47,583 nucleotides of DNA from Prevotella sp. (GCA_017458005.1 JAFTGH010000064.1:1-47583), one strand, 5' to 3'. Shown: positions 17,497-26,176, counted from the stretch's first letter. Program-made: numbers and translations. The notes: generated by a model from the sequence alone, not told the origin.

Positions 17497-19041
17497 TTAC
17501 TCCTCCGTGTAATCGAAATAGGAGAACTCGCCGTAACTCTCACCATCGGAACACTCGGTGAACATACCCAGGGTGACCCCCGTAAAGCCACCCACCATCT
17601 CTGTGCTGACCAATGGGCACTCTAAGGCACCCAGACTCCTAAAGTCCTTGTCTTGGTCGGTAGCATAGGAGAAGTAGTACCTCTCACCATCGCTGGTGAT
17701 GCGAAGCCGCACCTTGTCAGGGATACCACCCTCGCCCCACTCCATACGCTGCTGATGTCCATTGACCGACTTGATCCTGTAGTCGAGGTAGACACCGCGG
17801 GTGTTGACATAGAACGACAGGTAGCCGTCGTTGATCTGATAGACGGCAAGTCCGTAGGTCGAGGTCTCGGGAGCATGCAGTGTCACCTCCGTCTCGACGG
17901 ACATGTTGGCACTCTCCTGTCGGCGACCGATGAAAGTGGGTTGCTGATTGTCGGCTAAGATCCCATGCGACGACAGGTGCAGATTACCACCCACTATCGC
18001 ATAGTTCTCTTTCCTTGGGTTTTGCAGATAGACCCACTCGGGTCCCAACTCCATCTTATTAAATAAGGTACGTATAGTACGAGCCTGAGACTTCTGTGGC
18101 GCCAATGTCCTCACCTGCATCACGGTGTCGATGGGATTACCGCCATTGACAACGGGCCACTCCCCCTTCTTCCACTCCACGGGGGCAAGATAAGTCTCAC
18201 GTCCCAGATGATGATAGGAGCCACCATAGTTACGATAGGCGAGGAAGACGATCCACCACGAGCCGTCCTTTGCCTGAACGAAGTCACCATGCCCAGTGCC
18301 TTGTATCTGCATGCCCTGTCCTGCCATACAACAGTTGGTGAGGATAGGATTGGCTGGGTTCGCCTCGTAAGGACCGTCAATATTCCGGCTACGTGCGATA
18401 GTCAGCCGATGGGCAAGTTCGGTACCGCCCTCGCTGATCAGCAGATAGTAATAGCCATCTTTCTTATAGAGGTGTGGTCCCTCTGGGTAACGTCCTCCCG
18501 TACCCTGCCAGAGCGCCTTGCTTTTCGTGAGTTGCTTTCCCGTCTTGGGGTCAATCTCGCAAAGCGTGATAGTATTGTCGGGGTTGCTGACCATATAGCA
18601 TTTACCGTTCTCAAACCACAGCGACGGGTCGATGCCCTGTTGCTCCAGCCAGAGCGGTTCGCTCCACGGTCCCTTCGGGTCTTTTGCCGTCACCATGAAG
18701 TTACCTCCATTCCCTACATTGGTGGTAATCATATAATAGGTACCCTCATGATAGCGGATGGTGGGGGCATAGATACCCAGCCAAGAGGAGGCACCCTTCA
18801 ACGGCAACTGACTCTCACGGTCGAGCACATTACCTATCTGTTCCCAGTTCACCAAGTCCTTCGAGTGATAGATGGGCACCCCAGGGAAATACTGGAATGA
18901 GGAGTTGACGAGATAGAAGTCATCACCTACCCGACAGACGCTGGGGTCTGGATGATAACCTGAGATGACGGGGTTTCTCAACTGTGCCGCTGCCGTCATT
19001 GAGCAGAGTGCCAGGATAAACACAAATAACTGCTTTCTCAT
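17497..19041 (-). CDS. GH43 beta-xylosidase / alpha-arabinofuranosidase
   Basis: Secreted or periplasmic family 43 glycoside hydrolase of the XynB type. The signal peptide is MRKQLFVFILALCSMTAAAQ. The five-bladed propeller (about 22-310) shows the three catalytic acids in context: GYHPDPSVCRVGDDFYLV (base Asp), GIDPSLWFENGKCYMV (pKa-modulating Asp) and RYPEGPHLYKKDGYYYLL (acid Glu). The C-terminal 190 residues match the beta-sandwich that often accompanies XynB-type enzymes. It probably cleaves xylose or arabinose from xylan side chains or ends. It lies 25 bases downstream of the thioredoxin/esterase fusion gene with no promoter between them, so the two are likely co-transcribed and may act together on hemicellulose. 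Confidence 0.88.
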   Translation of the reverse strand: MRKQLFVFILALCSMTAAAQLRNPVISGYHPDPSVCRVGDDFYLVNSSFQYFPGVPIYHSKDLVNWEQIGNVLDRESQLPLKGASSWLGIYAPTIRYHEGTYYMITTNVGNGGNFMVTAKDPKGPWSEPLWLEQQGIDPSLWFENGKCYMVSNPDNTITLCEIDPKTGKQLTKSKALWQGTGGRYPEGPHLYKKDGYYYLLISEGGTELAHRLTIARSRNIDGPYEANPANPILTNCCMAGQGMQIQGTGHGDFVQAKDGSWWIVFLAYRNYGGSYHHLGRETYLAPVEWKKGEWPVVNGGNPIDTVMQVRTLAPQKSQARTIRTLFNKMELGPEWVYLQNPRKENYAIVGGNLHLSSHGILADNQQPTFIGRRQESANMSVETEVTLHAPETSTYGLAVYQINDGYLSFYVNTRGVYLDYRIKSVNGHQQRMEWGEGGIPDKVRLRITSDGERYYFSYATDQDKDFRSLGALECPLVSTEMVGGFTGVTLGMFTECSDGESYGEFSYFDYTEE

Positions 19042-19066
19042 ATTCTTTGTCTTGGGTTGAACTTCA

Positions 19067-20371
19067 CTATCTCACTCCCTTCAGTGTCCGTATCAAGAAC
19101 GCACTGGCGATATCCGTCGTACGGTAGACATTCTGGGAGAAGCCATGGTCAAAGTACTCTTGCAGCACATACTCACTACCCTGCCACTGCTGGTGGAAAC
19201 GCTCTCCATAGGTGTAAGGCACCACACGGTCGGCATTGCCATGGATAATGAGGGCTGGTCCCTGATACTTCGAAGCAGTCTCATAGATAGGCAGTGAGAA
19301 AGCCGTCTTGATATAGTTACGTCCCAGTTTGTTACCTCCCCACAGTTCCACATATTCTGGCGGGTCAAGCGGGTTATACGTCTTCCCCATCGTAGAGCCA
19401 CGGATAGCGTCATCACGCAACACGGCGGCTGGAGCCATCAGCACCACGGCACTGATATCCTCGCCAAGGTCCCCTGCTGTCATGGCAGCGACGACACCAC
19501 CCTGTGAGTGTCCTACCAAGGCAATCTTTGAGACATAGCGCATATCCCGTACGTATTCGATGACCTTCTTGGCATCGTTGACCTCATTAGGCACCGTCAT
19601 ATCCTTGAACGCGCCCTCACTCTCGCCATGACCGTTGAAGTCGAAACGGATAGAGGCGATGCCGTGCTTCTGCAACGAGTCAGCGACGAGTTCGAAGAGC
19701 GGACCGTCCTTCGACCCGCCAAAACCATGACAGAACACCACCATCGGACACTGCTCGCCCTGCTTGAGTACGGGTTTCTGGATGACAGCCTGCAACTTCC
19801 CGTGGTCACCATCTATCGTCACACGCTCTCTCGTGGGCTGATAACCAGTCGGGCGCAACTCTTTCAGGTATTTATCCACCTTATAGGTCAGCACGGTGGA
19901 GAGCGCCACCTTGCCGTCCTTACCGATAACCACCATCGAGGGAATCCACTTCACACCATACGTTTTGGCAATATCTGTCTCCTTGAACTTCTTCAGTTCC
20001 GATACCTGCGTATAGGTGATACCGAATTGCTCACAGCCCTTGCGCCATGCCTCCACATCGGTATCCATCGAGACACCCACAAACTCCACTCCCTGCGGGG
20101 CATATTCCCGATACATGCGCACCACCTCGGGCGCATCCTTACGGCAGTCAGGACACCAGGAAGCCCAGAAGTCGAGCACCACCGTTTTCCCTTTCAGTTG
20201 TGAGAGTTTAAACGTCTTCCCGTCAAGGGTCTTCATCTTGAAATCAGGGGCGACAGCACCTGGTTTGATGAGTTCCGTCGCATATTTATCGTCGAAATCG
20301 GGCTCCGGTCCAAACTGTGCGTTTGCCATTGTCGCACACAACAGAAACGCTACGCAAAAAAGTTTTCTCAT
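19067..20371 (-). CDS. TlpA-like thioredoxin fused to a feruloyl-esterase-like alpha/beta hydrolase
   Basis: Two-domain exported protein. After the signal peptide (MRKLFCVAFLLCATMANAQ), residues about 35-165 form a TlpA/AhpC-type thioredoxin domain with active site FWASWCPDCRKDAPE and the cis-proline segment KWIPSMVV. Residues about 175-434 form an alpha/beta hydrolase close in pattern to Est1E/LJ0536-type cinnamoyl esterases: CHGFGGSKDGPLFELVADSL, FDFNGHGESEG, nucleophile elbow GHSQGG, acid GNADRVVP and histidine DHGFS. A complete catalytic set is present in both halves. The gene is nine bases after the metallopeptidase gene and 25 before the GH43 gene. An esterase that removes ferulate or acetate from xylan fits the GH43 neighbour; the reason for the redox domain is unknown. 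Confidence 0.85.
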   Translation of the reverse strand: MRKLFCVAFLLCATMANAQFGPEPDFDDKYATELIKPGAVAPDFKMKTLDGKTFKLSQLKGKTVVLDFWASWCPDCRKDAPEVVRMYREYAPQGVEFVGVSMDTDVEAWRKGCEQFGITYTQVSELKKFKETDIAKTYGVKWIPSMVVIGKDGKVALSTVLTYKVDKYLKELRPTGYQPTRERVTIDGDHGKLQAVIQKPVLKQGEQCPMVVFCHGFGGSKDGPLFELVADSLQKHGIASIRFDFNGHGESEGAFKDMTVPNEVNDAKKVIEYVRDMRYVSKIALVGHSQGGVVAAMTAGDLGEDISAVVLMAPAAVLRDDAIRGSTMGKTYNPLDPPEYVELWGGNKLGRNYIKTAFSLPIYETASKYQGPALIIHGNADRVVPYTYGERFHQQWQGSEYVLQEYFDHGFSQNVYRTTDIASAFLIRTLKGVR

Positions 20372-20380
20372 GACAGTTCT

Positions 20381-21253
20381 TTACAATTCCGCATCAGAGC
20401 ACTGGAAGGTGGTACCTTTCGAGATGTCACCAGTCTCCAGTCCGAGTTTGAACCACTTCATACGCTGCTTGGAGGTACCGTGGTTGAATGACTCTGGAAC
20501 GGCATAGCCACGTGCCTTTTTCTGTAAGTAGTCATCGCCGATGACCTGTGCACACTGGATAGCCTCCTCAATATCACCATCCTCCAGAGAGCCGAAACGC
20601 TTGTTGTCATGATGCGCCCATACGCCAGCATAGAAATCGGCAAGCAGTTCCAGACGCACACTGAGTTTGTTAGCCTCCGCCTCTGGCAGTTTCGCCATCT
20701 GCTCATGTACCTTGGCAAGTGTTCCTGTGAGATACTCCACATGGTGTCCCACCTCATGGGCTATCACATAAGCATAAGCGAAATCACCATCTGCACCCAG
20801 TTGCTGCTTCATCGTCGTGAAGAACGAGAGGTCGATATATAGTTTCTGGTCACCAGAGCAATAGAAAGGACCCATTGCCGCAGAGCCTTGTCCGCATGCC
20901 GTCTGGACACCACCCGTGTAAAGCACCATCTTAGGTACCTGATACTGGGCACCGTTCTGACGGAATATCTCTGTCCATACATCCTCCGTACCTGCGAGGA
21001 TCTGTGTGGAGAACTTGGCTAGCGCCTGCTCTTCCTCCGTAAACTCAGGCTGACCCTCGGTGACCTCGGTATTGCCCCCGAAAGTGTTCTGCTGCACTTC
21101 CTGCATGACAGCACTCAGCGGATCGCCACCAGAGAGCCAAGCAAACAATGCCACCATAATAATACCACCGATACCCAGACCGGCTTTCGTACCGCCACTC
21201 ATACCACGGCGGTCCTCTACGTTCGAACTTTCTCGTCTTCCGTCTAATTTCAT
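20381..21253 (-). CDS. YpfJ-type membrane-anchored zinc metallopeptidase
   Basis: Neutral zinc metallopeptidase family (Pfam Zn_peptidase, YpfJ-like). The N-terminus has the family's typical basic stretch with DRRG(M) followed by one membrane helix (about 25-42, GLGIGGIIMVALFAWLSGG). The zinc site is VIAHEVGHHVEYLTG, an HExxH motif, followed further on by ELLADFYAGVWAHH, which supplies the third ligand region. The length of 290 residues is usual. Its substrate is unknown in the family. It has its own -7 box at 21287 and may lead the transcript that continues into the thioredoxin/esterase and GH43 genes (gap of nine bases). Confidence 0.88.
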   Translation of the reverse strand: MKLDGRRESSNVEDRRGMSGGTKAGLGIGGIIMVALFAWLSGGDPLSAVMQEVQQNTFGGNTEVTEGQPEFTEEEQALAKFSTQILAGTEDVWTEIFRQNGAQYQVPKMVLYTGGVQTACGQGSAAMGPFYCSGDQKLYIDLSFFTTMKQQLGADGDFAYAYVIAHEVGHHVEYLTGTLAKVHEQMAKLPEAEANKLSVRLELLADFYAGVWAHHDNKRFGSLEDGDIEEAIQCAQVIGDDYLQKKARGYAVPESFNHGTSKQRMKWFKLGLETGDISKGTTFQCSDAEL

Positions 21254-21286
21254 AATGTTATTATTTTAGTTTTCAGGTTCTGATTG

Positions 21287-21294
21287 CAAAGATA
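21287..21294 (-). promoter_or_regulatory. -7 box upstream of the metallopeptidase gene
   Basis: The minus strand reads TATCTTTG 33 bases ahead of the ATG at 21253. The -33 box is not clear. Confidence 0.5.
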
Positions 21295-21301
21295 AACAAA
21301 T

Positions 21302-21859
21302 TTATTCAAAAACCACCGAATACACATAATTTTTCTCTGCACAGACGGTGGTTTTTATCTGCTCCGCTCCTGTCAGAACGGTCTTTAAGTCGTTGCGGAT
21401 GCCCTCCCCTGAGCATTTCAGCACCGCTTCTTTCATGGTCCACAAACGAGTAAACTCCAAAGCGGGATAGGACGACTGGGTAATCCGCATGACCTCGCTG
21501 TCGTTCATCGTATAGCGCACCAGTGACTCCTTATACTCACGGATGCTCTCGATATCGACTCCCACGGGACGGTCGTTAATGGCACAGATGGCTGCCTCAC
21601 GACAATGGCTGAGGTTGAAATGTATCTCTGGATGTCCCATGATAGCGGGTTTACCATGCTCCCCATACTCAAAGACTGGTCTCTCCGTGATGCCATACTC
21701 TTCGCGAAGTCCCTCGCACAGCAACAGATAGGCAGCGGCACAGGTCTTACGTCCTTGCTCGTGCTTGAACCTTAGAGCCTGTTCACGACGCTGTTCCGAG
21801 AGCAAGGGCAGTGCCGCCTCGAAATCGAAATGAGCGATATCGTCATTCAGGTATATCAT
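21302..21859 (-). CDS. 4'-phosphopantetheinyl transferase superfamily protein (Sfp/AcpT type)
   Basis: Transfers 4'-phosphopantetheine from coenzyme A to a carrier-protein serine. The 185-residue protein shows the family signature: VGVDIESIREY (Mg-binding Asp and Glu) and LWTMKEAVLKCSGEG (WxxKEA). An upstream HFNLSHCREAAICAI segment matches the FNLSHS motif. The start overlaps the end of rmuC by 17 bases, indicating translational coupling. No carrier-protein or polyketide genes are in the window, so its target may be the housekeeping acyl carrier protein or a distant cluster. Confidence 0.88.
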   Translation of the reverse strand: MIYLNDDIAHFDFEAALPLLSEQRREQALRFKHEQGRKTCAAAYLLLCEGLREEYGITERPVFEYGEHGKPAIMGHPEIHFNLSHCREAAICAINDRPVGVDIESIREYKESLVRYTMNDSEVMRITQSSYPALEFTRLWTMKEAVLKCSGEGIRNDLKTVLTGAEQIKTTVCAEKNYVYSVVFE

Positions 21860-23084
21860 CTGTCTCCAAGCCTAAGGGGGTCTCTGACTTAGGTATACGG
21901 CGGTTGGGGTTCTCCTTCGCTCCAAGGTCGATGAGTTCCCTACCCTTCTGCACCACGCTCTGGCGACCCTCTTCGAGTTTGTTCTTCGAGAAGTCGAACG
22001 CCTTGCGAGCCTGATCCAGTTGGTCGCCCACCCTATTATAGCGTTGGATGAAATCGCCCAGACGGTCGAGCAGTTGTTCGGCAACCCCAAACACTTTCTC
22101 CTGGTTCTCCGCCTGCTGGTTCTGCACCCATGCGATATGTATCATGTGGAGGATGCCCAACAGGTTCTGCTCTCCTGTGATAAACACCTTACGCTCGAAA
22201 GCCTCACGCCATAGCGTCGGGTCGTTGGCAAGGGCAAGTTGCAGGGAACTCTCGAAAGGCACGAACATAATCACGAAGTCAACCGCCTCACGGGGTGCCT
22301 TGATATATTTAGAGTAGTCTTTACGGGCGAGTTCATTGACATGGGAACGGATAGACTTGATATGGTCCTGCAAGGCACGCTCTTTCTCCGCAGGCTCCTC
22401 GGCATTGACATATCGCTGATAGGCGACCAATGACACCTTCGAGTCGATGACGGCATCCTGTCCCTGCGGATAGTGCAGGATGACATCAGGCTGCATCTCC
22501 TTACCCGTATCATCGTTTTTCAAGGGACGACCGTGCTCATTGCGCAGACGAGCCTGCACCTCATAATGGATGCCCTCTGTCAGTCCCTGGGAGGCAAGGA
22601 GGTCGCCCAAGATAATCTCACCCATATTACCACTGACCTTATTGTCACGGCGCAGCACATTGGCAAGCGACTCTGCCTTCTCGCCAATCTCCCTATTGGA
22701 CTCCATCATCATCCGCAACTGCTCACGGAGCGACGCCGACTGCTCGGTATGGTCTTTGGTATTGTCGCTGATAGCCTTACGCATCTCACTGATAGCATCT
22801 TTCAGAGGTTGGGTAACCCCAGCCATCGACTCCTTGTTCGATTCTTTCAACTTCGAGGCACTGCGCTCCAATATCTGCTGCGCCATATTCATAAACTGCG
22901 CATCACGTTTCTCCTGCTCCTCGAGTTTCTCACCCTTTGCCTCCTCCATCTGCTGGCGCAGATGCTCTAACTGCACGTCTTTCTTGGCGCCCTCTATACG
23001 AAGCACGTCCATCTTTCGGTCCATCAACACGTAGAGGACCGTAGCACCTATCGCTACACCTAATATAATATATAATGCTATCAT
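21843..23084 (-). CDS. rmuC: DNA recombination protein RmuC homologue
   Basis: RmuC-family protein, linked in E. coli to limiting inversions and to nuclease-like activity at DNA structures. I start it at ATG 23084 (MIALYIILGVAIGATVLYVL), giving 413 residues. The longer reading begins upstream of a clear promoter box at 23091-23098, and the shorter start begins directly with the usual N-terminal membrane helix. A long coiled coil follows (about 25-140), then the RmuC core with GNMGEIILGDLLASQGL, VILHYPQGQDAVIDSKVSL and DFVIMFVPFESSLQLAL. It overlaps the transferase gene by 17 bases. Confidence 0.92.
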   Translation of the reverse strand: MIALYIILGVAIGATVLYVLMDRKMDVLRIEGAKKDVQLEHLRQQMEEAKGEKLEEQEKRDAQFMNMAQQILERSASKLKESNKESMAGVTQPLKDAISEMRKAISDNTKDHTEQSASLREQLRMMMESNREIGEKAESLANVLRRDNKVSGNMGEIILGDLLASQGLTEGIHYEVQARLRNEHGRPLKNDDTGKEMQPDVILHYPQGQDAVIDSKVSLVAYQRYVNAEEPAEKERALQDHIKSIRSHVNELARKDYSKYIKAPREAVDFVIMFVPFESSLQLALANDPTLWREAFERKVFITGEQNLLGILHMIHIAWVQNQQAENQEKVFGVAEQLLDRLGDFIQRYNRVGDQLDQARKAFDFSKNKLEEGRQSVVQKGRELIDLGAKENPNRRIPKSETPLGLETDDIPE

Positions 23085-23090
23085 CGTCTG

Positions 23091-23119
23091 CAAAGATACT
23101 AATAATTCTCCATTTTCAA
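23091..23119 (-). promoter_or_regulatory. rmuC promoter, decides the start codon
   Basis: TTG (23117-23119), an 18-base spacer and TATCTTTG (23091-23098) on the minus strand lie only six bases before ATG 23084. The transcript would have little or no leader, and the longer ORF start at 23126 would lie outside it. The -33 part falls within the heptad repeat. Confidence 0.6.
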
Positions 23120-23133
23120 CTCTCAATCCTCAA
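23106..23133. repeat. Degenerate heptanucleotide repeat at helicase 3' end
   Basis: Four 7-base units (TTCTCCA, TTTTCAA, CTCTCAA, TCCTCAA) run through the helicase stop codon and into the rmuC promoter. The period and sequence resemble the heptads inside the cardiolipin synthase gene at 33612-33646. Confidence 0.55.
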
Positions 23134-24520
23134 TTATTTCCGTTTGTGCCTTCGACCAGTTGACGAGATAGAGTTTTTCCGTGGCACGGGTGAATGCCGT
23201 GTAGAGCCAATGGATATAGTCAGGTGTGAGCATGTCGTCCGTCATATATCCCTGGTCAAGATAGACATGCGACCACTGTCCGCCCTGCGCCTTATGACAA
23301 GTGGCGGCGTAGGCGAACTTCACCTGCAAGGCATTATAGTACCTGTCCTCCTTGAGTTTCCTCAGACGGTCTTGCTTCAAGGGAATGTCCGCATAGTCGT
23401 CCATCACGGCTTGGTAGAGTTGCTCCTGCTGCTCATGTGTCAAAGCAGGCGCCTCCGAGGTCAGCGTGTCGAGCAGAACCATTGCCGTCAACTCGTAGTC
23501 GTCATAATCGGGGAAGGTCATCGTGACCTCCGCAAAACGAAAGCCATAGAGTTCATGGACGTTACGCACCCTACGCACTACAGCACGGTCGCCATTGGCG
23601 ATGAACTCCTCTTTCCGCCAATAGTAGTTATTCTTCACGATCATGAGTTGGTCGCCTGTAGTCAGTTCGTCCTCTCGCCCCAGCACCATATTACGGATTC
23701 CCTGGTTGTAGATATTCGCCCTTTTGTTACTTCGGGTGATGACCATCGTATCGTCAAGTCCCACTCTTGAATAACTGCTGGCAAGAGACTCTATCAACTC
23801 GTCACCTGGCACTATTCTTATATCATCGAAACCAGCAAAGCGAATCTTCGGAAGGACAATATCCCCTTCCCTTATTCTCGTCGCATTATACAGGATACCT
23901 GACTCCTGACTCTGGCGCAGCACCTCTTTGAGATCACACTCATGCACATGCAGCCCATAACCTCTTAAGACCTCCGACATCAGTGCTGGACTCCATTCCT
24001 CGCCGACTGGGGGCAACTGCGCCTGGTCGCCGATAAGCAGCATCCGACAATTACGACCGTTATACACAAACTGTATCAAATCGTCGAGCAACTGCCCTTG
24101 GGCGAAGGGCGTATCACCATAGTTGGTGGCATTGGCTATCATCGAAGCCTCATCAATGATAAACAAGGTGTCCTGCGCCGAGTTGAAGTTTAGGTCGAAA
24201 GCACCCTCCATAGACTTCTGCCGATAGATGCGGCGATGAATGGTATAGGCGGGATGCTCCGCATAGAGAGAGAACACTTTGGCGGCACGACCCGTAGGAG
24301 CCATCAACACGATCTTCTGCTTGAGCGACACCAATGCCTTGACGATGGCGGCGGCAAGAGTGGTCTTTCCCGTACCTGCCGAGCCTCTCAGCACCATCAC
24401 CGCATGCTCATGACGGTCCGTCATGAACAAGGAGAACACGTTGATAGCATGCTCTTGTTCTGGTGTTGGCGTATGTACCAATGCCAAGCGAATACGGTAT
24501 TTTAGTTCGTCAGTGATCAT
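23123..24520 (-). CDS. RecD-like superfamily 1 DNA helicase / AAA ATPase
   Basis: ATP-dependent 5'-3' type DNA helicase related to RecD/RecD2 and Dda. The start ATG 24520 (MITDELKYRIRLALVH, 465 residues) is preferred over a TTG at 24532, because that TTG lies inside the -7 promoter box. Motifs in order are: LRGSAGTGKTTLAAAI (Walker A), LFIIDEASM (Walker B), GDQAQLPPVGEEW (motif III), and in the UvrD_C_2 part KFAYAATCHKAQGGQW and YTAFTRATEKLYLVNW (motifs V-VI). The protein is shorter than RecD2 and has no RecBC neighbours, so it probably acts alone in repair or replication. It reads divergently from the DUF3822 operon. Confidence 0.9.
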   Translation of the reverse strand: MITDELKYRIRLALVHTPTPEQEHAINVFSLFMTDRHEHAVMVLRGSAGTGKTTLAAAIVKALVSLKQKIVLMAPTGRAAKVFSLYAEHPAYTIHRRIYRQKSMEGAFDLNFNSAQDTLFIIDEASMIANATNYGDTPFAQGQLLDDLIQFVYNGRNCRMLLIGDQAQLPPVGEEWSPALMSEVLRGYGLHVHECDLKEVLRQSQESGILYNATRIREGDIVLPKIRFAGFDDIRIVPGDELIESLASSYSRVGLDDTMVITRSNKRANIYNQGIRNMVLGREDELTTGDQLMIVKNNYYWRKEEFIANGDRAVVRRVRNVHELYGFRFAEVTMTFPDYDDYELTAMVLLDTLTSEAPALTHEQQEQLYQAVMDDYADIPLKQDRLRKLKEDRYYNALQVKFAYAATCHKAQGGQWSHVYLDQGYMTDDMLTPDYIHWLYTAFTRATEKLYLVNWSKAQTEIIED

Positions 24521-24529
24521 ATTTAGTTG

Positions 24530-24567
24530 CAAAGTTAATCATTTTTTGCGAAAATTGATTAACTTTG
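24530..24567. promoter_or_regulatory. Divergent promoters, helicase and DUF3822 operon
   Basis: TAACTTTG occurs on the minus strand at 24530-24537 and on the plus strand at 24560-24567, 22 bases apart. Both transcripts would start within about 10-15 bases of their start codons. No good -33 boxes are seen. Confidence 0.6.
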
Positions 24568-24575
24568 CACTCGAT

Positions 24576-24692
24576 ATGAAGATTTCAAAGCGTTTTGACG
24601 AAACGGTGCCCAACCGCATTATTAACTTGATACTTGCCCTAATGGCAGGTATTCTTGCCGTTTTGTGCGTCATGAGTATCCTACAACACTAA
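24576..24692 (+). CDS. 38-residue single-span membrane peptide
   Basis: Small ORF directly behind a TAACTTTG promoter box. It encodes a basic N-terminus (MKISKRFDETVPNR) and one hydrophobic helix (IINLILALMAGILAVLCVM), ending SILQH. Its TAA is immediately followed by the ATG of the DUF3822 gene with no gap, so it is the first gene of a tight operon with DUF3822 and rsmD. It cannot be merely a leader of DUF3822, because the stop and start codons abut. I do not recognise a named family. Function is unknown; an inner-membrane partner of the DUF3822 protein is one possibility. Confidence 0.65.
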   Translation: MKISKRFDETVPNRIINLILALMAGILAVLCVMSILQH

Positions 24693-25517
24693 ATGCAGAC
24701 GACTATGCTAGAGAATAGCCACATCACCCATAAGCAACGACTGATAATCCGTGTCAGCCGTAATAGTCTTGCTTTTGCCACAGTCGGCAGTGAGGACAAC
24801 GGAGAGATTGCTTTCGAGCCCTATCAACTGAATACGGGTATCTCGATGGCGGCGAACCTGCGGGAGGCTTTCCGTTCTGAGGACATCCTCAACGAGTCCT
24901 ACAGCCGTGTCTTGGTCATGGTCGACAGTCCTACACTGATGGTTCCTGTCGAACTATTCCATGAGGAGGACCGTCGCACACTCTACCAGCATTCCTTCCA
25001 AGGACACGAGCAGGAAGAAATCCTGCATACCGTCTTGCCCGACCTGAATAGTGTTGCCGTATTCTGCGTCAATAAGGATATGAGTCTGGTCATTCACGAC
25101 CATTTCGACCAACCCATCTTCATCGCCGCTATTGCCCCCGTATGGCGTTACCTCCATCAGCGCAGTTACATGGGTGTAAGAGACAAGTTGTATGTCTATT
25201 TCCACGACCGCCACATGGAGGTGTTCAGTTACGGGCAGAACCGCTTCAAGTTCTGTAATACATTCGACACCCATGATGCCCACGATGCCCTCTACTATAT
25301 CCTATACACCTGGAAACAGATTGGGCTGCAGGCTGAGCGCGACGAGATACATCTGGTAGGCGATATGCCTGAGGGCGAATGGCTGACGGAGGAACTGAAG
25401 AAATATGTCAAAAGGGTCTATGCCATCAATCCTGCTGGCGACTTCAACCGCTCGGTAGTCACACAGATAGAGGGGATGCCCTACGACCTCATGACCCTAT
25501 TCGTGAAAGGCAGATGA
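24693..25517 (+). CDS. DUF3822 family protein
   Basis: A 274-residue protein of the DUF3822 family, common in Bacteroidota and usually next to rsmD as here. It has no signal peptide or membrane segment. The layout suggests an actin/ASKHA-like fold of two similar halves (N-terminal RLIIRVSRNSLAFATVG and central DKLYVYFHDRHMEVFSYG strands), but this is my inference from the pattern and no biochemical role is known. The ATG abuts the stop of the small membrane peptide, and its TGA overlaps the rsmD ATG by four bases (ATGA), so all three proteins are translated from one message. Confidence 0.85.
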   Translation: MQTTMLENSHITHKQRLIIRVSRNSLAFATVGSEDNGEIAFEPYQLNTGISMAANLREAFRSEDILNESYSRVLVMVDSPTLMVPVELFHEEDRRTLYQHSFQGHEQEEILHTVLPDLNSVAVFCVNKDMSLVIHDHFDQPIFIAAIAPVWRYLHQRSYMGVRDKLYVYFHDRHMEVFSYGQNRFKFCNTFDTHDAHDALYYILYTWKQIGLQAERDEIHLVGDMPEGEWLTEELKKYVKRVYAINPAGDFNRSVVTQIEGMPYDLMTLFVKGR

Positions 25518-26044
25518 GAATCATTACAGGGAAATACAAAGGAAGGCATTTTGAGATACCACGCTCCTTCAAGGCACGTCCCACGACAGACTTTGCCAAG
25601 GAGAATATCTTCAACGTGCTGAATGGATACGTCGACTTCGAGGATGCCACGGCACTCGACCTCTTCTCTGGTACGGGCAGTATCACCCTCGAACTCCTCT
25701 CTCGTGGATGCAGCCATGTCGTCAGTGTGGAACTGGACCGTGACCACCACCGCTTCATCCAGGACTGCTTGAGGAAACTCAACACACAGGCTTGTATTCC
25801 CATCCGTGGTGACGTGTTCCGTTTCCTCAAGTCATGCAAGCAGCAATACGACATCATCTTCGCCGACCCTCCTTACGCGCTCAAGGAATTACCTACCATC
25901 CCCGACCTTATCTTCGAGAAAGACCTTCTGAAGTCAGATGGCATCTTCGTCTTCGAGCATGGCAAAGACCATGACTTCTCCCAGCATCCCCATTTCGTGG
26001 AGCACCGCAGTTATGGAAGCGTCAACTTCTCACTGTTCAGATAA
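25514..26044 (+). CDS. rsmD: 16S rRNA (guanine966-N2)-methyltransferase RsmD
   Basis: SAM-dependent methyltransferase that modifies G966 of 16S rRNA. I start it at ATG 25514 (MRIITGKYKGRHFEIP), which matches the family N-terminus and overlaps the DUF3822 stop by four bases. The SAM-binding loop is ALDLFSGTGSITLELLSRG, followed by VVSVELDRD, and the catalytic motif IV is IIFADPPYALK. The usual ARPTTD-x-KE-x-IFNVL segment is present (RPTTDFAKENIFNVL). The length of 176 residues is normal. It is the last gene of its operon. Confidence 0.95.
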   Translation: MRIITGKYKGRHFEIPRSFKARPTTDFAKENIFNVLNGYVDFEDATALDLFSGTGSITLELLSRGCSHVVSVELDRDHHRFIQDCLRKLNTQACIPIRGDVFRFLKSCKQQYDIIFADPPYALKELPTIPDLIFEKDLLKSDGIFVFEHGKDHDFSQHPHFVEHRSYGSVNFSLFR

Positions 26045-26176
26045 ACTGCTCCTGTCTCTACCTTGTAGGAATACGGCAAGACTCTGTGATCCATTTATCT
26101 GAAACATTAGTATCTTGGTTTACCTTGTTAAAACAACTCTTATACTGAGGAACTTGTGCAATTTTTGCACTGGTTA

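Noticed and set aside
24521-24532. TTG start of the helicase at 24532
   Set aside because: The codon lies inside the TAACTTTG promoter box, so it would not be on the transcript; ATG 24520 is used.
26045-26176. Small RNA or tRNA between rsmD and the ATPase gene
   Set aside because: I could fold no cloverleaf or strong hairpin and saw no promoter box; the gap appears empty.
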